Source: JAYFRL01 sp034925905
GTDB taxonomy: Bacteria > Bacillota > Clostridia > Lachnospirales > Anaerotignaceae
Assembly (NCBI GenBank): GCA_034925905.1
Contig: JAYFRL010000032.1
Coordinates: 1 to 9,654, forward strand
Reading direction: 5' to 3'
DNA: 9,654 nt
Shown: positions 1 through 7,147 of the stretch, one piece after another
Layout: every line of letters begins with the position of its first letter
How positions within the stretch are numbered: the first letter of the stretch is position 1
Notes under the pieces: model-generated
Told to the model about the DNA's origin: nothing
Databases searched by the model: none
Seen by the model: the letters and a program-made list of their open reading frames with translations, nothing else
Position numbers and translations under genes: made by a program

Positions 1-305
1 TCAACCTAACCAAAGAGTACGGCATTACGCCGTCTATGTCAAGACGCGGTAACTGCTATGACAATGCACTGGCTGAAAATTTCTTTTCCATTCTTAAAAC
101 TGAATGTATTTACCGCCGTAAGCTTTCCTCTTTTGATGAAGTGAGACAACTCATCGACGAATACATTGATTTCTACAACAATGAGCGCATCCAAACAAAA
201 AACGCGCCTGACACCACTCGAAAAGCGGCGTCAGGTAGCGTAATCTTACAATATTCTGCGATAGGGCTTTTTTATTCTTTGTCCGTTAACTCTGGGGCAG
301 TCCCA
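1..305 (+). mobile_element. Right end of an IS3-family insertion sequence
   Basis: The left part of the element lies outside the window. What is visible is the C-terminal end of the OrfB transposase, about 36 bases of non-coding tail after its canonical stop, and a terminal inverted repeat ending in CA at 305. Known IS3-family elements end in TG...CA, which fits. The left end and target-site duplication cannot be seen, so the exact boundary and subgroup are inferred. Confidence 0.8.
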
Positions 306-332
306 AATAGCGGGCTTTTTTATTTATTTTAA
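1..332 (+). CDS. IS3-family transposase OrfB, C-terminal fragment with 3' frameshift
   Basis: The frame is open from base 3 at the window edge, so this is only the end of the gene. It shows the OrfB signature around the last catalytic acidic residue of the DDE integrase core (SRRGNCYDNALAENFF, the E of AEN being the likely third catalytic residue), then LKTECIY and YNNERIQ. Canonical members continue with a KTxLTPLEKRRQ-like tail and stop. Here that tail (KTRLTPLEKRRQVA then TAA at 241-243) is present but in the +1 frame, reached if one A is removed from the six-A run at 196-201. As written, the frame instead runs across the inverted repeat and stops at 332, giving an alien tail. This is either an inactivating single-base insertion or a sequencing error in a homopolymer. 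The IS3 programmed frameshift lies between orfA and orfB, so it does not explain this one. Confidence 0.85.
   Translation, partial: NLTKEYGITPSMSRRGNCYDNALAENFFSILKTECIYRRKLSSFDEVRQLIDEYIDFYNNERIQTKNAPDTTRKAASGSVILQYSAIGLFYSLSVNSGAVPNSGLFYLF
280..305 (+). repeat. Right terminal inverted repeat of the IS3-family element
   Basis: The sequence runs TGTCCGTTAACTCTGGGGCA then GTCCCA. Its reverse complement begins TGGGACTGCCCC, typical of IS3-family ends. It follows the canonical OrfB stop by 36 bases. The left partner is outside the window, so pairing cannot be confirmed. Confidence 0.7.
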
Positions 333-749
333 AATATGGGTATTAAATAAAAGACCGGCCAATTTTGTCATGTGTCATGACGTTTTTGCCATTGACAAAT
401 ACCCTGAATCCATTTCTATTTCAGGCTTAAGCTTCTATACTTAATTATAGGAAGGTTTTTAATAAAAGCAGGATACAATTAAATTTTTTGAAATTATGGT
501 ATATAGCTTGGCAGGAAGCTTTAAGCTTTATTGTTTTGCATGAATTTAAGAACAAGCATTTAGGCGGTTGTTTTGTACACCGCATATTTATTTTGGGAGG
601 TGGAGCTTGCAATATCCAAGCCGGGTAAAAAATTTATAAAAGGAACTTATAATATATAGGGTTAGCTTAATTATGGGATTTTTAAAGGCATATTTGGCTA
701 AGGGCGCTGTTTAATTAGGAAAATAAAATTAAATAAAGGGCGGGGTTTA
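306..749. other. Intergenic region between the IS end and the lipoprotein gene
   Basis: No convincing gene is seen in these 444 AT-rich bases. Contents are a GTCATG/CATGAC palindrome with a nearby TTGACA (367-397), a tandem AAGCTTT pair at 516-529, and a TATAAT at 648-653 that lacks a good -35 partner. A strong GGAGG at 596-600 precedes only a ten-codon TTG-started reading frame at 607. An AAAGGG Shine-Dalgarno-like stretch at 735-740 precedes the ATG at 750. The promoter of the lipoprotein gene is probably here but cannot be fixed. Confidence 0.5.
367..397 (+). promoter_or_regulatory. Palindromic operator-like site next to a TTGACA -35-like box
   Basis: GTCATG and CATGAC form a perfect 6-bp inverted repeat with a 3-base centre at 367-381. 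A consensus TTGACA follows at 392-397, but the sequence about 17 bases further (TCTATT) is a weak -10. A transcription-factor site near a promoter is plausible; the target gene would be the lipoprotein 350 bases downstream or an unseen transcript. Confidence 0.3.
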
Positions 750-2951
750 ATGAAAAAAAGATTTTTATCAATATTGCTTATAATAACCATGCTTGCATCA
801 GAGGTTGGGATGCTTGCAGGCTGCGGGAAAACAGAAGAAAGTGCTATGAAACGCAAGCTGGTGGCCGAAGGCGTTCTTAGCGAAGAAAATTTAAGCCTTT
901 CGGCCGACGGGATAGGAATGACAATAAGCCCTGTAACTCTTGAATCGGAAGCTAATGCTAAGATTGGGGAGGTTTTCGGCGCGCCCAGCTTGGATGACAC
1001 AGGTGAAATAGAGCTTCAGGTTTATGATTTTTCGCTGGAGGGGGTAGACAGCTTTGACGGGGTTATAGAACTAACCATACCTCTTAAGATTAACGAAGGC
1101 GAAACGGCGGGAGCCGCATATTTAAACGAAGCAACAGGCGAATGGGAACCCGTTTCCTTCAGCTATGACAGCGCATCAGAATCAGTAATAATAATTACAG
1201 ACCATCTTTCCAAATACGGTGTGTTTTCAACAGTAAATGCTGGTGCGAGGAAAGCGCGCCTTGAGTTTTTGGGGCTTTGGGGTCAGGGCAGCGACGAAAA
1301 TTATATGGCTGCTATAGAAGAATTTGCATCAAACGGAAGCCCGGGAACAGAATGTCTTGAAATTGGGGCAGGAGCTATGGGCGATGCCTTGCAGCTTGGC
1401 GGGGATTTTCTCGGGAATATTGCGCAAAGCGCAGGATTTCTTGCTTATGGCGAGGATGTAATGTCTACTCTTGGGGATTATTTGGGCAACATAGGTCTTT
1501 TGGTTTCTGTTGTTCAAGTTGGGATAAACATATCTAAAGGCAAAATAAACGATGCCGTGGCAGGCAGCATGAAAGTGGCTTGGACTTATATTATGGGCAA
1601 GGCGGCATCAAAGCTCAGCAGCTCTGTTATGTCGGCAAGTATGGCATCTATTGCTTTTGTTGACTATGCGATAAATAAGTTTGGCACAGAAGCCCTGGAG
1701 GGGCGCGCCAGTATATATAGGGACGCATATTCAATATATTACAGCAAGGGTGACCCGGGCTACCGTTCTTCCGCAGAATGGTTTAAAGCGTTTTATCCTT
1801 TGTTTGCCGAAGGAAAGCTGACAGACGCCCAGATAAGAGAAGAGGTAGACCGCATTGTTACGGAAAACTGCAACGAATTTTGGGGCGGGGCAAACAAAGA
1901 CGGCGTTGATGCCTATGTGAACGAAGCAAGAGATAAAATGGCCTGGACAGGCGGCCAGGCAGGGTTAAACGATTCCGTGCGCAAAGAAATAAGCGATGAA
2001 CGCCGTTCGGTGCTTTATAACGATGTATTGCCCGGGGTGTTTAACCAGATAGGGTTAAAAATCAATCTTGAAAACGAAAGAAAGCTCTGCTCGGAATATC
2101 AGGCGTTTTCCAGATATCTTAATACGGCTGTTTCTTTTAGCCTTACTGATTCTAAAAAAATGTATGCTGACCATATAGTCCGTTTTGCACCGCTTAATGA
2201 AAAAGCGGTTGTTGAAAATTGGACGGGGAAGATAAAACCAAATGGCAGCCTTAACACGTCTTTTACGCTCTATGGGCATATGACGGCGGGTGCGCCGGAT
2301 AGGCTTGATATATTTGAGCCGGATGCCGACCCGGATACCGACGAACCTATAAGGAGCATTAGCTTTAAGGTTACTCCGCCGGAAGTGGAAATAATTTTGG
2401 GCGAAGAAATATCTTCTTTGCAATATGAAAGCGGAGAAAAAGCATCTGTGCTTCAGGCAGGCTTAAACGCCGCTCTTCGTGAGGCCAAAATCATAGAAAT
2501 TGACAAAGAAGGAAAGTTTGAGGTTCAGACAGACTTTGCGACGGCAAGCGGCGGAAGCGGGAATGATACTTATTCAGTTGAGGTGTCTGGCTTTAGCATG
2601 AACGGCAGCATAGACCCGAGTACGTTTTCAGGAAGCGCAAGCTTTAACTTTGTTATGAAATTTGTGCGCAAAGAGAAAAGCCCTTTGGAGGCAATGGAAG
2701 GTGAAACAAAAGAATATATAACCGGATATTATTATGATGATGTTGTAAGCGGCACAGCCAAGCTTTCGGGGGACGCAGCCAAAGTAAGCTTTTCGGCACA
2801 AATGCACAGCGACCGCTCCGGATTCACTAAGCTTCAATACCATTCCATAGACGGCGAAGGAACGGAATATTGGGGAGAAAACCCAACGATTACCGACAAA
2901 TCCGGAGAAATCGATTCTGTAGGCGCATATTCTTTTAGCGTAATTAAATAG
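750..2951 (+). CDS. Large secreted lipoprotein of unknown function
   Basis: A 733-residue protein not recognised as a named family. The N-terminus is a lipoprotein signal: basic MKKR, hydrophobic core, lipobox LAGC with Cys25 as the expected lipidation site, so the mature protein should be anchored on the outer face of the membrane. Residues about 50-162 look like a beta-sandwich ending in a ZU5-like pattern (EWEPVSF, then DHLSKYGVF); this likeness is only suggestive. Residues about 205-310 are helical, rich in Gly/Ala/Ser and hydrophobic, recalling linker or pre-toxin regions. Residues 320-455 are charged and helical. From about 485 it is beta-rich, beginning with WTGKIK at 491-496, and it stays so to the end. 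A terminator follows 38 bases downstream, so it is the last gene of its transcript. The start is supported by AAAGGG at 735-740. A surface scaffold or binding role is inferred only. Confidence 0.85.
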   Translation: MKKRFLSILLIITMLASEVGMLAGCGKTEESAMKRKLVAEGVLSEENLSLSADGIGMTISPVTLESEANAKIGEVFGAPSLDDTGEIELQVYDFSLEGVDSFDGVIELTIPLKINEGETAGAAYLNEATGEWEPVSFSYDSASESVIIITDHLSKYGVFSTVNAGARKARLEFLGLWGQGSDENYMAAIEEFASNGSPGTECLEIGAGAMGDALQLGGDFLGNIAQSAGFLAYGEDVMSTLGDYLGNIGLLVSVVQVGINISKGKINDAVAGSMKVAWTYIMGKAASKLSSSVMSASMASIAFVDYAINKFGTEALEGRASIYRDAYSIYYSKGDPGYRSSAEWFKAFYPLFAEGKLTDAQIREEVDRIVTENCNEFWGGANKDGVDAYVNEARDKMAWTGGQAGLNDSVRKEISDERRSVLYNDVLPGVFNQIGLKINLENERKLCSEYQAFSRYLNTAVSFSLTDSKKMYADHIVRFAPLNEKAVVENWTGKIKPNGSLNTSFTLYGHMTAGAPDRLDIFEPDADPDTDEPIRSISFKVTPPEVEIILGEEISSLQYESGEKASVLQAGLNAALREAKIIEIDKEGKFEVQTDFATASGGSGNDTYSVEVSGFSMNGSIDPSTFSGSASFNFVMKFVRKEKSPLEAMEGETKEYITGYYYDDVVSGTAKLSGDAAKVSFSAQMHSDRSGFTKLQYHSIDGEGTEYWGENPTITDKSGEIDSVGAYSFSVIK

Positions 2952-2986
2952 AACAGTTTGTAAGCAAAAGACCTTATGCATATAAT

Positions 2987-3024
2987 AAAAACCCCGTTGA
3001 TTTGTATCAATAACGGGGTTTTTT
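2987..3024 (+). terminator. Rho-independent terminator of the lipoprotein gene
   Basis: AACCCCGTT at 2990-2998 pairs perfectly with AACGGGGTT at 3012-3020. The loop can itself pair (GAT with ATC), and six T follow (3019-3024). The A-run before the stem could let it work on the other strand too. Confidence 0.9.
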
Positions 3025-3245
3025 ATAAATTTGACTTTATACAATGGAAGAAGGAATGGGATTTTAAATTGAAGCAAAAAATTCAATATAAATAATGCTA
3101 GCATATGTTTAAAGCTCCTTCTAAGCTTTCAGATGCTTTGTTCAGACGTTGTCTATCCAATTCCTATTGTCGGCGGAAGGGGTTTCTCCATACTTAAACC
3201 CTTGAAAATCAGGTCTCTCACATTAAAATGTGAGGCTTAAAATTC

Positions 3246-3287
3246 GGGTTTCATACGTTTGTGTGATGGTTTAAAGCCCATTTTTTT
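3246..3287 (+). terminator. Possible second terminator
   Basis: GGGTTTCATAC can fold against GTGTG...AAAGCCC with an internal loop and one wobble pair, followed directly by seven T. The stem is imperfect. If real, it ends a transcript starting in the 3025-3245 interval, where no protein gene is seen, which points to a small RNA. Confidence 0.35.
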
Positions 3288-3508
3288 AATAAACTATATA
3301 ATAAAGGAAGTGTGCCAATCGGCTGTGCTTGTTGCCGTTTAAACAAGAGCCTTCAGGAGGTTATCGTAGGAAGGGTACTGCCATATCTGTACGTAATTCA
3401 AAGCAGAATTTTAATGTATCTGAAACGAAACAAATTTTAAGATGGGAATTTTATAAGCATTGGCGTTGGAGATGTCAATATTTTTTCGGCGAACAGAAAA
3501 GGCAAAGC

Positions 3509-3549
3509 TTGACGCACCGCTATAAAAGCAGGTATTAAGGCTTTTATAG
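3509..3549 (+). promoter_or_regulatory. Inverted repeat overlapping a possible promoter of the envelope cluster
   Basis: CTATAAAAGC (3520-3529) and GCTTTTATAG (3540-3549) form a perfect 10-bp inverted repeat with a 10-base centre. A TTGACG at 3509-3514 and a TATTAA at 3533-3538 (18 apart) would make a sigma-A-type promoter whose -10 lies in the centre of the repeat, fitting an operator that blocks RNA polymerase. A run of T follows the right arm, so a weak AT-rich terminator hairpin is an alternative. The first gene of the cluster starts 83 bases downstream. Confidence 0.4.
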
Positions 3550-3631
3550 GGATTTTTAAAAAGTAATCCAAAGGTTTTTGTATCTATAAGCCATACCAAT
3601 TTTATTTTTTGAAAGAGAGGTTTTTTTAACT

Positions 3632-4447
3632 ATGGGTAAATATTGCAAAAACTGTGGCCAGGAAATTTCACCCGGAAGCCCATTTTGCGGGTTCTGCGGC
3701 GCTTCTCAGGAAACGGCGCAAAGCAATAATCCGCCTTACCAGCCTGTGCAGCAGCCGGTTTATAATACCACGCGGGTAACAACCGCTAAAGCAACAGGAC
3801 TTGTCGTGGGAATATTTTCTTTAATTGCCGTATTCATTCTTACGGTATTAGTATTCATTTTGCCTTCAAAGGAGGATTTGACGCTTCTTGCTTTAAGCGG
3901 AGGACAGCAGATTTCTACTGAACCGGGGCTTTCCGACACGGAGCAGGTCGACAGTTCATCTTCAGAGCTGGAATACGGCGCTGTGCCGGATTGGGTTTTA
4001 AACAGCGTTAATCCAAATGCGGTTAAGGAAGATTACTACGGAAGCTACACAGGCAAGGCCTCCTTCAGGAGCCAAAACATCGAAACAATGGCTGAGCTTA
4101 CAGGAGACCAGGAAAGTGTCGAGATATTATCCAGGCATAACGGAAATACCTATGATTGCACGGCTGAGGTCGATACTGCAATTGTAGCCTTTGGCGAGGA
4201 TATATATTCGGAAGAGGAAGACGGAAGCTTCTATAGCTTTTTCTATGATTATTACCTGGAAAACGGGGCTGCTATTGATGAGGTGGAAGAACGCGATGAG
4301 AGCATGGGCCTTAGTTACCATGCCGGGGATAAAGCTTATTTTCTAACAGACGGTAAAATCTATGTTGTTACAGGTATTATAGCTGAGCTTAGCGACGGTA
4401 CAAAGGTTGGGTCTGAAATAAGGATAGAACTCACTCCAATGCAGTAA
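3632..4447 (+). CDS. Zinc-ribbon, single-pass membrane protein with extracellular domain
   Basis: A 271-residue protein. The N-terminus is a zinc ribbon with two CxxC knuckles (Cys5/Cys8 and Cys19/Cys22, as CKNC and CGFC), a pattern of the zinc_ribbon_2 type. A Gln/Pro/Asn-rich linker (25-50) leads to one membrane helix at about 55-78. The remaining 190 residues should lie outside the cell: an acidic Ser-rich stretch, then a beta-rich domain opening with YYGSYTGK (135-142). That motif resembles one in the next gene (WGTYTGR) and one in the lipoprotein upstream (WTGK). The Shine-Dalgarno is AGAGAGG at 3614-3620, 11 bases before the ATG. The stop is 15 bases from the next start, so the two are almost certainly one operon. 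Function is unknown. Confidence 0.88.
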   Translation: MGKYCKNCGQEISPGSPFCGFCGASQETAQSNNPPYQPVQQPVYNTTRVTTAKATGLVVGIFSLIAVFILTVLVFILPSKEDLTLLALSGGQQISTEPGLSDTEQVDSSSSELEYGAVPDWVLNSVNPNAVKEDYYGSYTGKASFRSQNIETMAELTGDQESVEILSRHNGNTYDCTAEVDTAIVAFGEDIYSEEEDGSFYSFFYDYYLENGAAIDEVEERDESMGLSYHAGDKAYFLTDGKIYVVTGIIAELSDGTKVGSEIRIELTPMQ

Positions 4448-4462
4448 GGGGGTAAATTTAAA

Positions 4463-6406
4463 ATGTATGAGAAAAAAACTGATGGTGCGGGGCGGAACAT
4501 CCAAAATGCCTATATAAGACCTTTTAAGAAAGAAGGAATAGTTCCGTTTGCCGTTTCGTTTGTGCTTTCAATGATTCCTTTTATCCAAATACTTGTTCCT
4601 TCCATAGCTTATTCTGAAGAGCCGGGGCGTTTAAACGGAGGGGTCGGGAAACGGGTTAATATGTCTTTCAAGATGCTTGTTTTAATGCTTCTTATGTTTG
4701 CCCCGTCGATGGTGTTTTATCTTATTGTCTATATACTTAACTCAGTGCTGTGCGTAGGACCTGGTTTCCTTATTTATATATTTTTAGGCATTATGCTCTT
4801 TCTTGCCGTGTCCGCTTTGGTGCGCTTCCCTATGGCCCTTGCGGCCTTATCAAAAGGAAGAAGCATGCGCGAAGCGCTAGACGCAAATTTTGTAAAGCTT
4901 TTGATAAGCGCAAACTTTGGGGAATATGTCTTATATGTTTTGTGCCTTTTCCCTTTAGTGGTGCTTTCGCTTTTTATGGATTTGATGCCGCTTTGGCTGT
5001 CTTTTGTATATGGCGCGTTTTTAACGGCTTTAATGTTTTTTTATCTTGGATATGTTATGAATCGTTGCTATGATAAAGCTGCTGGGATTTTAGGGTTAGG
5101 CAATGCGGTTTTGCCTTACGGGAACGGTTCTTACGGTAGATATGCGCGCTCTGCAGTCTCCGTTATTCTTATAGTTTCCATGGCTGCACATTCCGCAGAC
5201 GCATTTGCATTTACCGAGGATGAAATGCTTGCATCCGGAAATTACCCGAAAAACCAATATACGGGCGAGGAATATAACGAAGCGCTTGAAAAATTTACCC
5301 GGAACGGAGAGCTTAATAAAGGCACGAAGATGTATTATGATTCGGACACGGGAAGGTTTTATTGCGCAGCAAAGCCCAGCTTGAATGATGATCTGCAGAA
5401 TGCGGTTGTAGATTTTGGGCTTGATATGGTACCCGTTGTAAGCAACATTAAAAATGCAATTGAATTTATACAATATAAAAAAATAGCGGATGACCCTTCC
5501 CGTTCCGACGCCGAGCGCGCGGCGGCAAAGAGGATGCAATATTTAAAATTCGTTGCGGGAGCTCTGCCCTTTGCCGGCTCAATGGCTAAAGTGGCCAGCG
5601 CTGTTACGGGCAAGGGTGTTGTGCCGTTTTTGATTGTTAAAGCAGGAACTTCATTATCCGATCCTACCATAGTCAAAATACTTGGGGCTACCGATGATGC
5701 GATTTGGAGCTGGGAACGGGTTGGGAATGCTTATAAGATTACAAAAGCCATAGATAAGAAAGTAGGCGACCAGTTTGGACCTTATTCTCCGGACGTTATA
5801 CTTGGAGAAAGCGCAGGGAGCCAAATTCCAGAGGCAACACAGCCCATGCAGCCGGGGAACGAAACAACACAAGGAATGAAGGAGGTTACGCCGGGGGATT
5901 TCAGCCCGTTTTGGGGAACTTATACAGGCAGGCTTGAAAGCTCATATGGCGAAGCGGCTGGAAGCTATGGGGCTAAGGTTACGCTGCCAACTCCCGAAAT
6001 AACTATTAAGCTGGACAAAGACGGGTATATGTCGTTAAGCTACACATTTAAAGCCGATATGACCTTTGATTCCCAGTATGGAATCTCCATGAGCTCTTCG
6101 GCTTCCCTTCCCGTGAATGTCAGCAATGCTTATATGACACGTACGCTGGCCGGATATATGGGCGAATTTTCCGCAAGCGATCTTACTGGTACAACGGTAA
6201 CCCAATATTTAGGGGAGGCATATGAAGGTGGCGGTGGAGAAGTTGTAACAACCACGCAGTATTCGGTATCGGGCTCTGTGGTTTTCAGCATGGTGGAAAT
6301 AAACGGAGAGGTTCATACCGTTGCTTCGGGCACGATTACACAAACGGCGTTTGCAGAAGGCATGGCGTCCCAGTCGATGGTTATGACGTTTGATATTACG
6401 AAATAA
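4463..6406 (+). CDS. Polytopic membrane protein fused to a large exported domain
   Basis: A 647-residue protein with no family I can name firmly. Residues 1-200 hold about five membrane helices (near 26-49, 69-95, 98-120, 153-174, 176-199), recalling DUF4013-type membrane domains; this is a tentative likeness. A sixth hydrophobic segment (about 229-246) is followed by ADAFA and looks like a signal peptide with an AFA cleavage site at 247-249, although it sits inside the protein. Residues 250-440 form an exported region with a Gly/Ala/Val-rich helical part (about 312-400, DMVPVVSNIKNAIEF and LPFAGSMAKVASA) that recalls pre-toxin (PT-TG-like) regions of polymorphic toxins, with no toxin domain after it. 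A Pro/Gln/Thr linker (450-475) precedes a beta-rich C-terminal domain starting at WGTYTGR (484-490). AAGGGGG at 4446-4452 is the ribosome site. The next gene starts 38 bases after the stop. Confidence 0.85.
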   Translation: MYEKKTDGAGRNIQNAYIRPFKKEGIVPFAVSFVLSMIPFIQILVPSIAYSEEPGRLNGGVGKRVNMSFKMLVLMLLMFAPSMVFYLIVYILNSVLCVGPGFLIYIFLGIMLFLAVSALVRFPMALAALSKGRSMREALDANFVKLLISANFGEYVLYVLCLFPLVVLSLFMDLMPLWLSFVYGAFLTALMFFYLGYVMNRCYDKAAGILGLGNAVLPYGNGSYGRYARSAVSVILIVSMAAHSADAFAFTEDEMLASGNYPKNQYTGEEYNEALEKFTRNGELNKGTKMYYDSDTGRFYCAAKPSLNDDLQNAVVDFGLDMVPVVSNIKNAIEFIQYKKIADDPSRSDAERAAAKRMQYLKFVAGALPFAGSMAKVASAVTGKGVVPFLIVKAGTSLSDPTIVKILGATDDAIWSWERVGNAYKITKAIDKKVGDQFGPYSPDVILGESAGSQIPEATQPMQPGNETTQGMKEVTPGDFSPFWGTYTGRLESSYGEAAGSYGAKVTLPTPEITIKLDKDGYMSLSYTFKADMTFDSQYGISMSSSASLPVNVSNAYMTRTLAGYMGEFSASDLTGTTVTQYLGEAYEGGGGEVVTTTQYSVSGSVVFSMVEINGEVHTVASGTITQTAFAEGMASQSMVMTFDITK

Positions 6407-6444
6407 GGAAATTACAGGATAAGCTCAAAAAAAGAAGGTTTTTT

Positions 6445-6996
6445 ATGTTTTGTCCGAATTGCGGTAGCGAAAACCGGGAGGGCTCAAAATTTTGCCGCTT
6501 CTGCGGAGCGCCTTTTAAGCCTTCCATGAGGGAGGCTTCTGCTTTCATGGTAAAAGAGGGGAAAAATCCCGGGTTAAAGAATCTTGTGCCTTTGTTGCTC
6601 GGGATACTGGTTTGTTTATATGCGGTTAGCCAAATTGCCTTAAGCATTGCAGGCGTAACTTCAAAAGGAACAGTTACCGGTTATGAGCAGAGGCGCTATA
6701 TTGGCTTAATAAGAAACTCCGTAGACCCAACGCGCTATGAAATGTATTATGAATTTACTGCCGCAAACGGGAAAAAATACACAGGTTCGGTTACGGAAAA
6801 TTTTAAAAATGGAATTATTGCTTCATCCGAAGGGACACCTAATACGGTCGTTGTGCGATATCTTCCTTTTATGCCGCACATAAATACCAAAGAAGATCAG
6901 CAAAATATATTGTTTGGTTTTTTAATGTTTGGAGTTGCTGTTTTATTATTTTTACCCGTTCTAAAGAAAAAGAGAGGGCAAAGCCCAAAATTGTAG
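6445..6996 (+). CDS. Zinc-ribbon, two-TM protein with DUF3592-like domain
   Basis: A 183-residue protein. It opens with a zinc ribbon (Cys3/Cys6 and Cys17/Cys20, CPNC and CRFC), the same module as in the first gene of the cluster. A membrane helix at about 47-70 follows, then an outward-facing beta domain (75-148) with features of DUF3592: GTVTGYE at the start, YEFTAANGKKYTG in the middle and VVVRYLP near the end. A second helix lies at about 154-173, with a basic KKKR tail inside. AGAAGG at 6433-6438 is the Shine-Dalgarno, 6 bases from the ATG. It follows the membrane-fusion gene in the same direction and is probably the last gene of the operon. No clear terminator was seen after it. Biochemical role is unknown. 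Confidence 0.87.
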   Translation: MFCPNCGSENREGSKFCRFCGAPFKPSMREASAFMVKEGKNPGLKNLVPLLLGILVCLYAVSQIALSIAGVTSKGTVTGYEQRRYIGLIRNSVDPTRYEMYYEFTAANGKKYTGSVTENFKNGIIASSEGTPNTVVVRYLPFMPHINTKEDQQNILFGFLMFGVAVLLFLPVLKKKRGQSPKL

Positions 6997-7055
6997 CTAA
7001 GCGGGACGTATGATTATATGAAGGCTTAATTTGTTTTTGAGGGTAATGGAAATGC

Positions 7056-7084
7056 TTGCTATGGCGCGGGATTTGGTTTAAAAT
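7056..7084 (+). promoter_or_regulatory. Sigma-A-like promoter of the cupin gene
   Basis: TTGCTA at 7056-7061 and TAAAAT at 7079-7084 are separated by 17 bases, a good match to the housekeeping consensus. Transcription would start near 7091, just before the paired TCATATGA sites. Confidence 0.55.
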
Positions 7085-7104
7085 CTACATATAAATAAAG
7101 AGAT

Positions 7105-7134
7105 TTTCATATGATGGAATATAGTCATATGAAA
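7105..7134 (+). repeat. Paired TCATATGA operator-like inverted repeat
   Basis: TTTCATATGA and TCATATGAAA form a perfect 10-bp inverted repeat with a 10-base centre. Each half contains TCATATGA, itself a palindrome (7107-7114 and 7125-7132, starts 18 bases apart). It lies between the promoter and the AGGAG ribosome site, so it could be an operator for two dimers or an mRNA hairpin next to the Shine-Dalgarno. Confidence 0.5.
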
Positions 7135-7147
7135 GGAGTTGGGCAAT

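Larger units (their letters stand above)
2952..3631. other. Gene-poor region with hairpins between two coding units
   Basis: This 680-base stretch holds the terminator of the lipoprotein gene and a row of inverted repeats: AAGGGGTTT with AAACCCTT at 3177-3203, a perfect CTCACATT/AATGTGAG stem at 3217-3234, and a GGGTTT...AAAGCCC stem followed by seven T at 3246-3287. A perfect 10-bp inverted repeat lies at 3520-3549. AAAGGA at 3304-3309 precedes short overlapping open frames (3312-3440 and 3441-3566) that do not form one intact gene. A small RNA or decayed gene may be present; nothing here is recognised. Confidence 0.45.

Noticed and set aside
607..639. Ten-codon TTG-started leader peptide after a strong GGAGG
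   Set aside because: Too short, no attenuator-like hairpin after it and no regulatory codon run.
2055..3104. Minus-strand open frames of 122 and 158 codons opposite the lipoprotein gene
   Set aside because: They lack ribosome sites, overlap a clearly coding plus-strand gene and have translations without recognisable domains.
4750..5073. Plus-strand 107-codon frame inside the membrane fusion gene
   Set aside because: Out-of-frame shadow rich in Arg, Phe and Cys; the enclosing frame has clear membrane helices.
5096..5676. Minus-strand open frames of 147 and 105 codons opposite the membrane fusion gene
   Set aside because: Antisense shadows of a well-supported gene; no Shine-Dalgarno and no domain signal.
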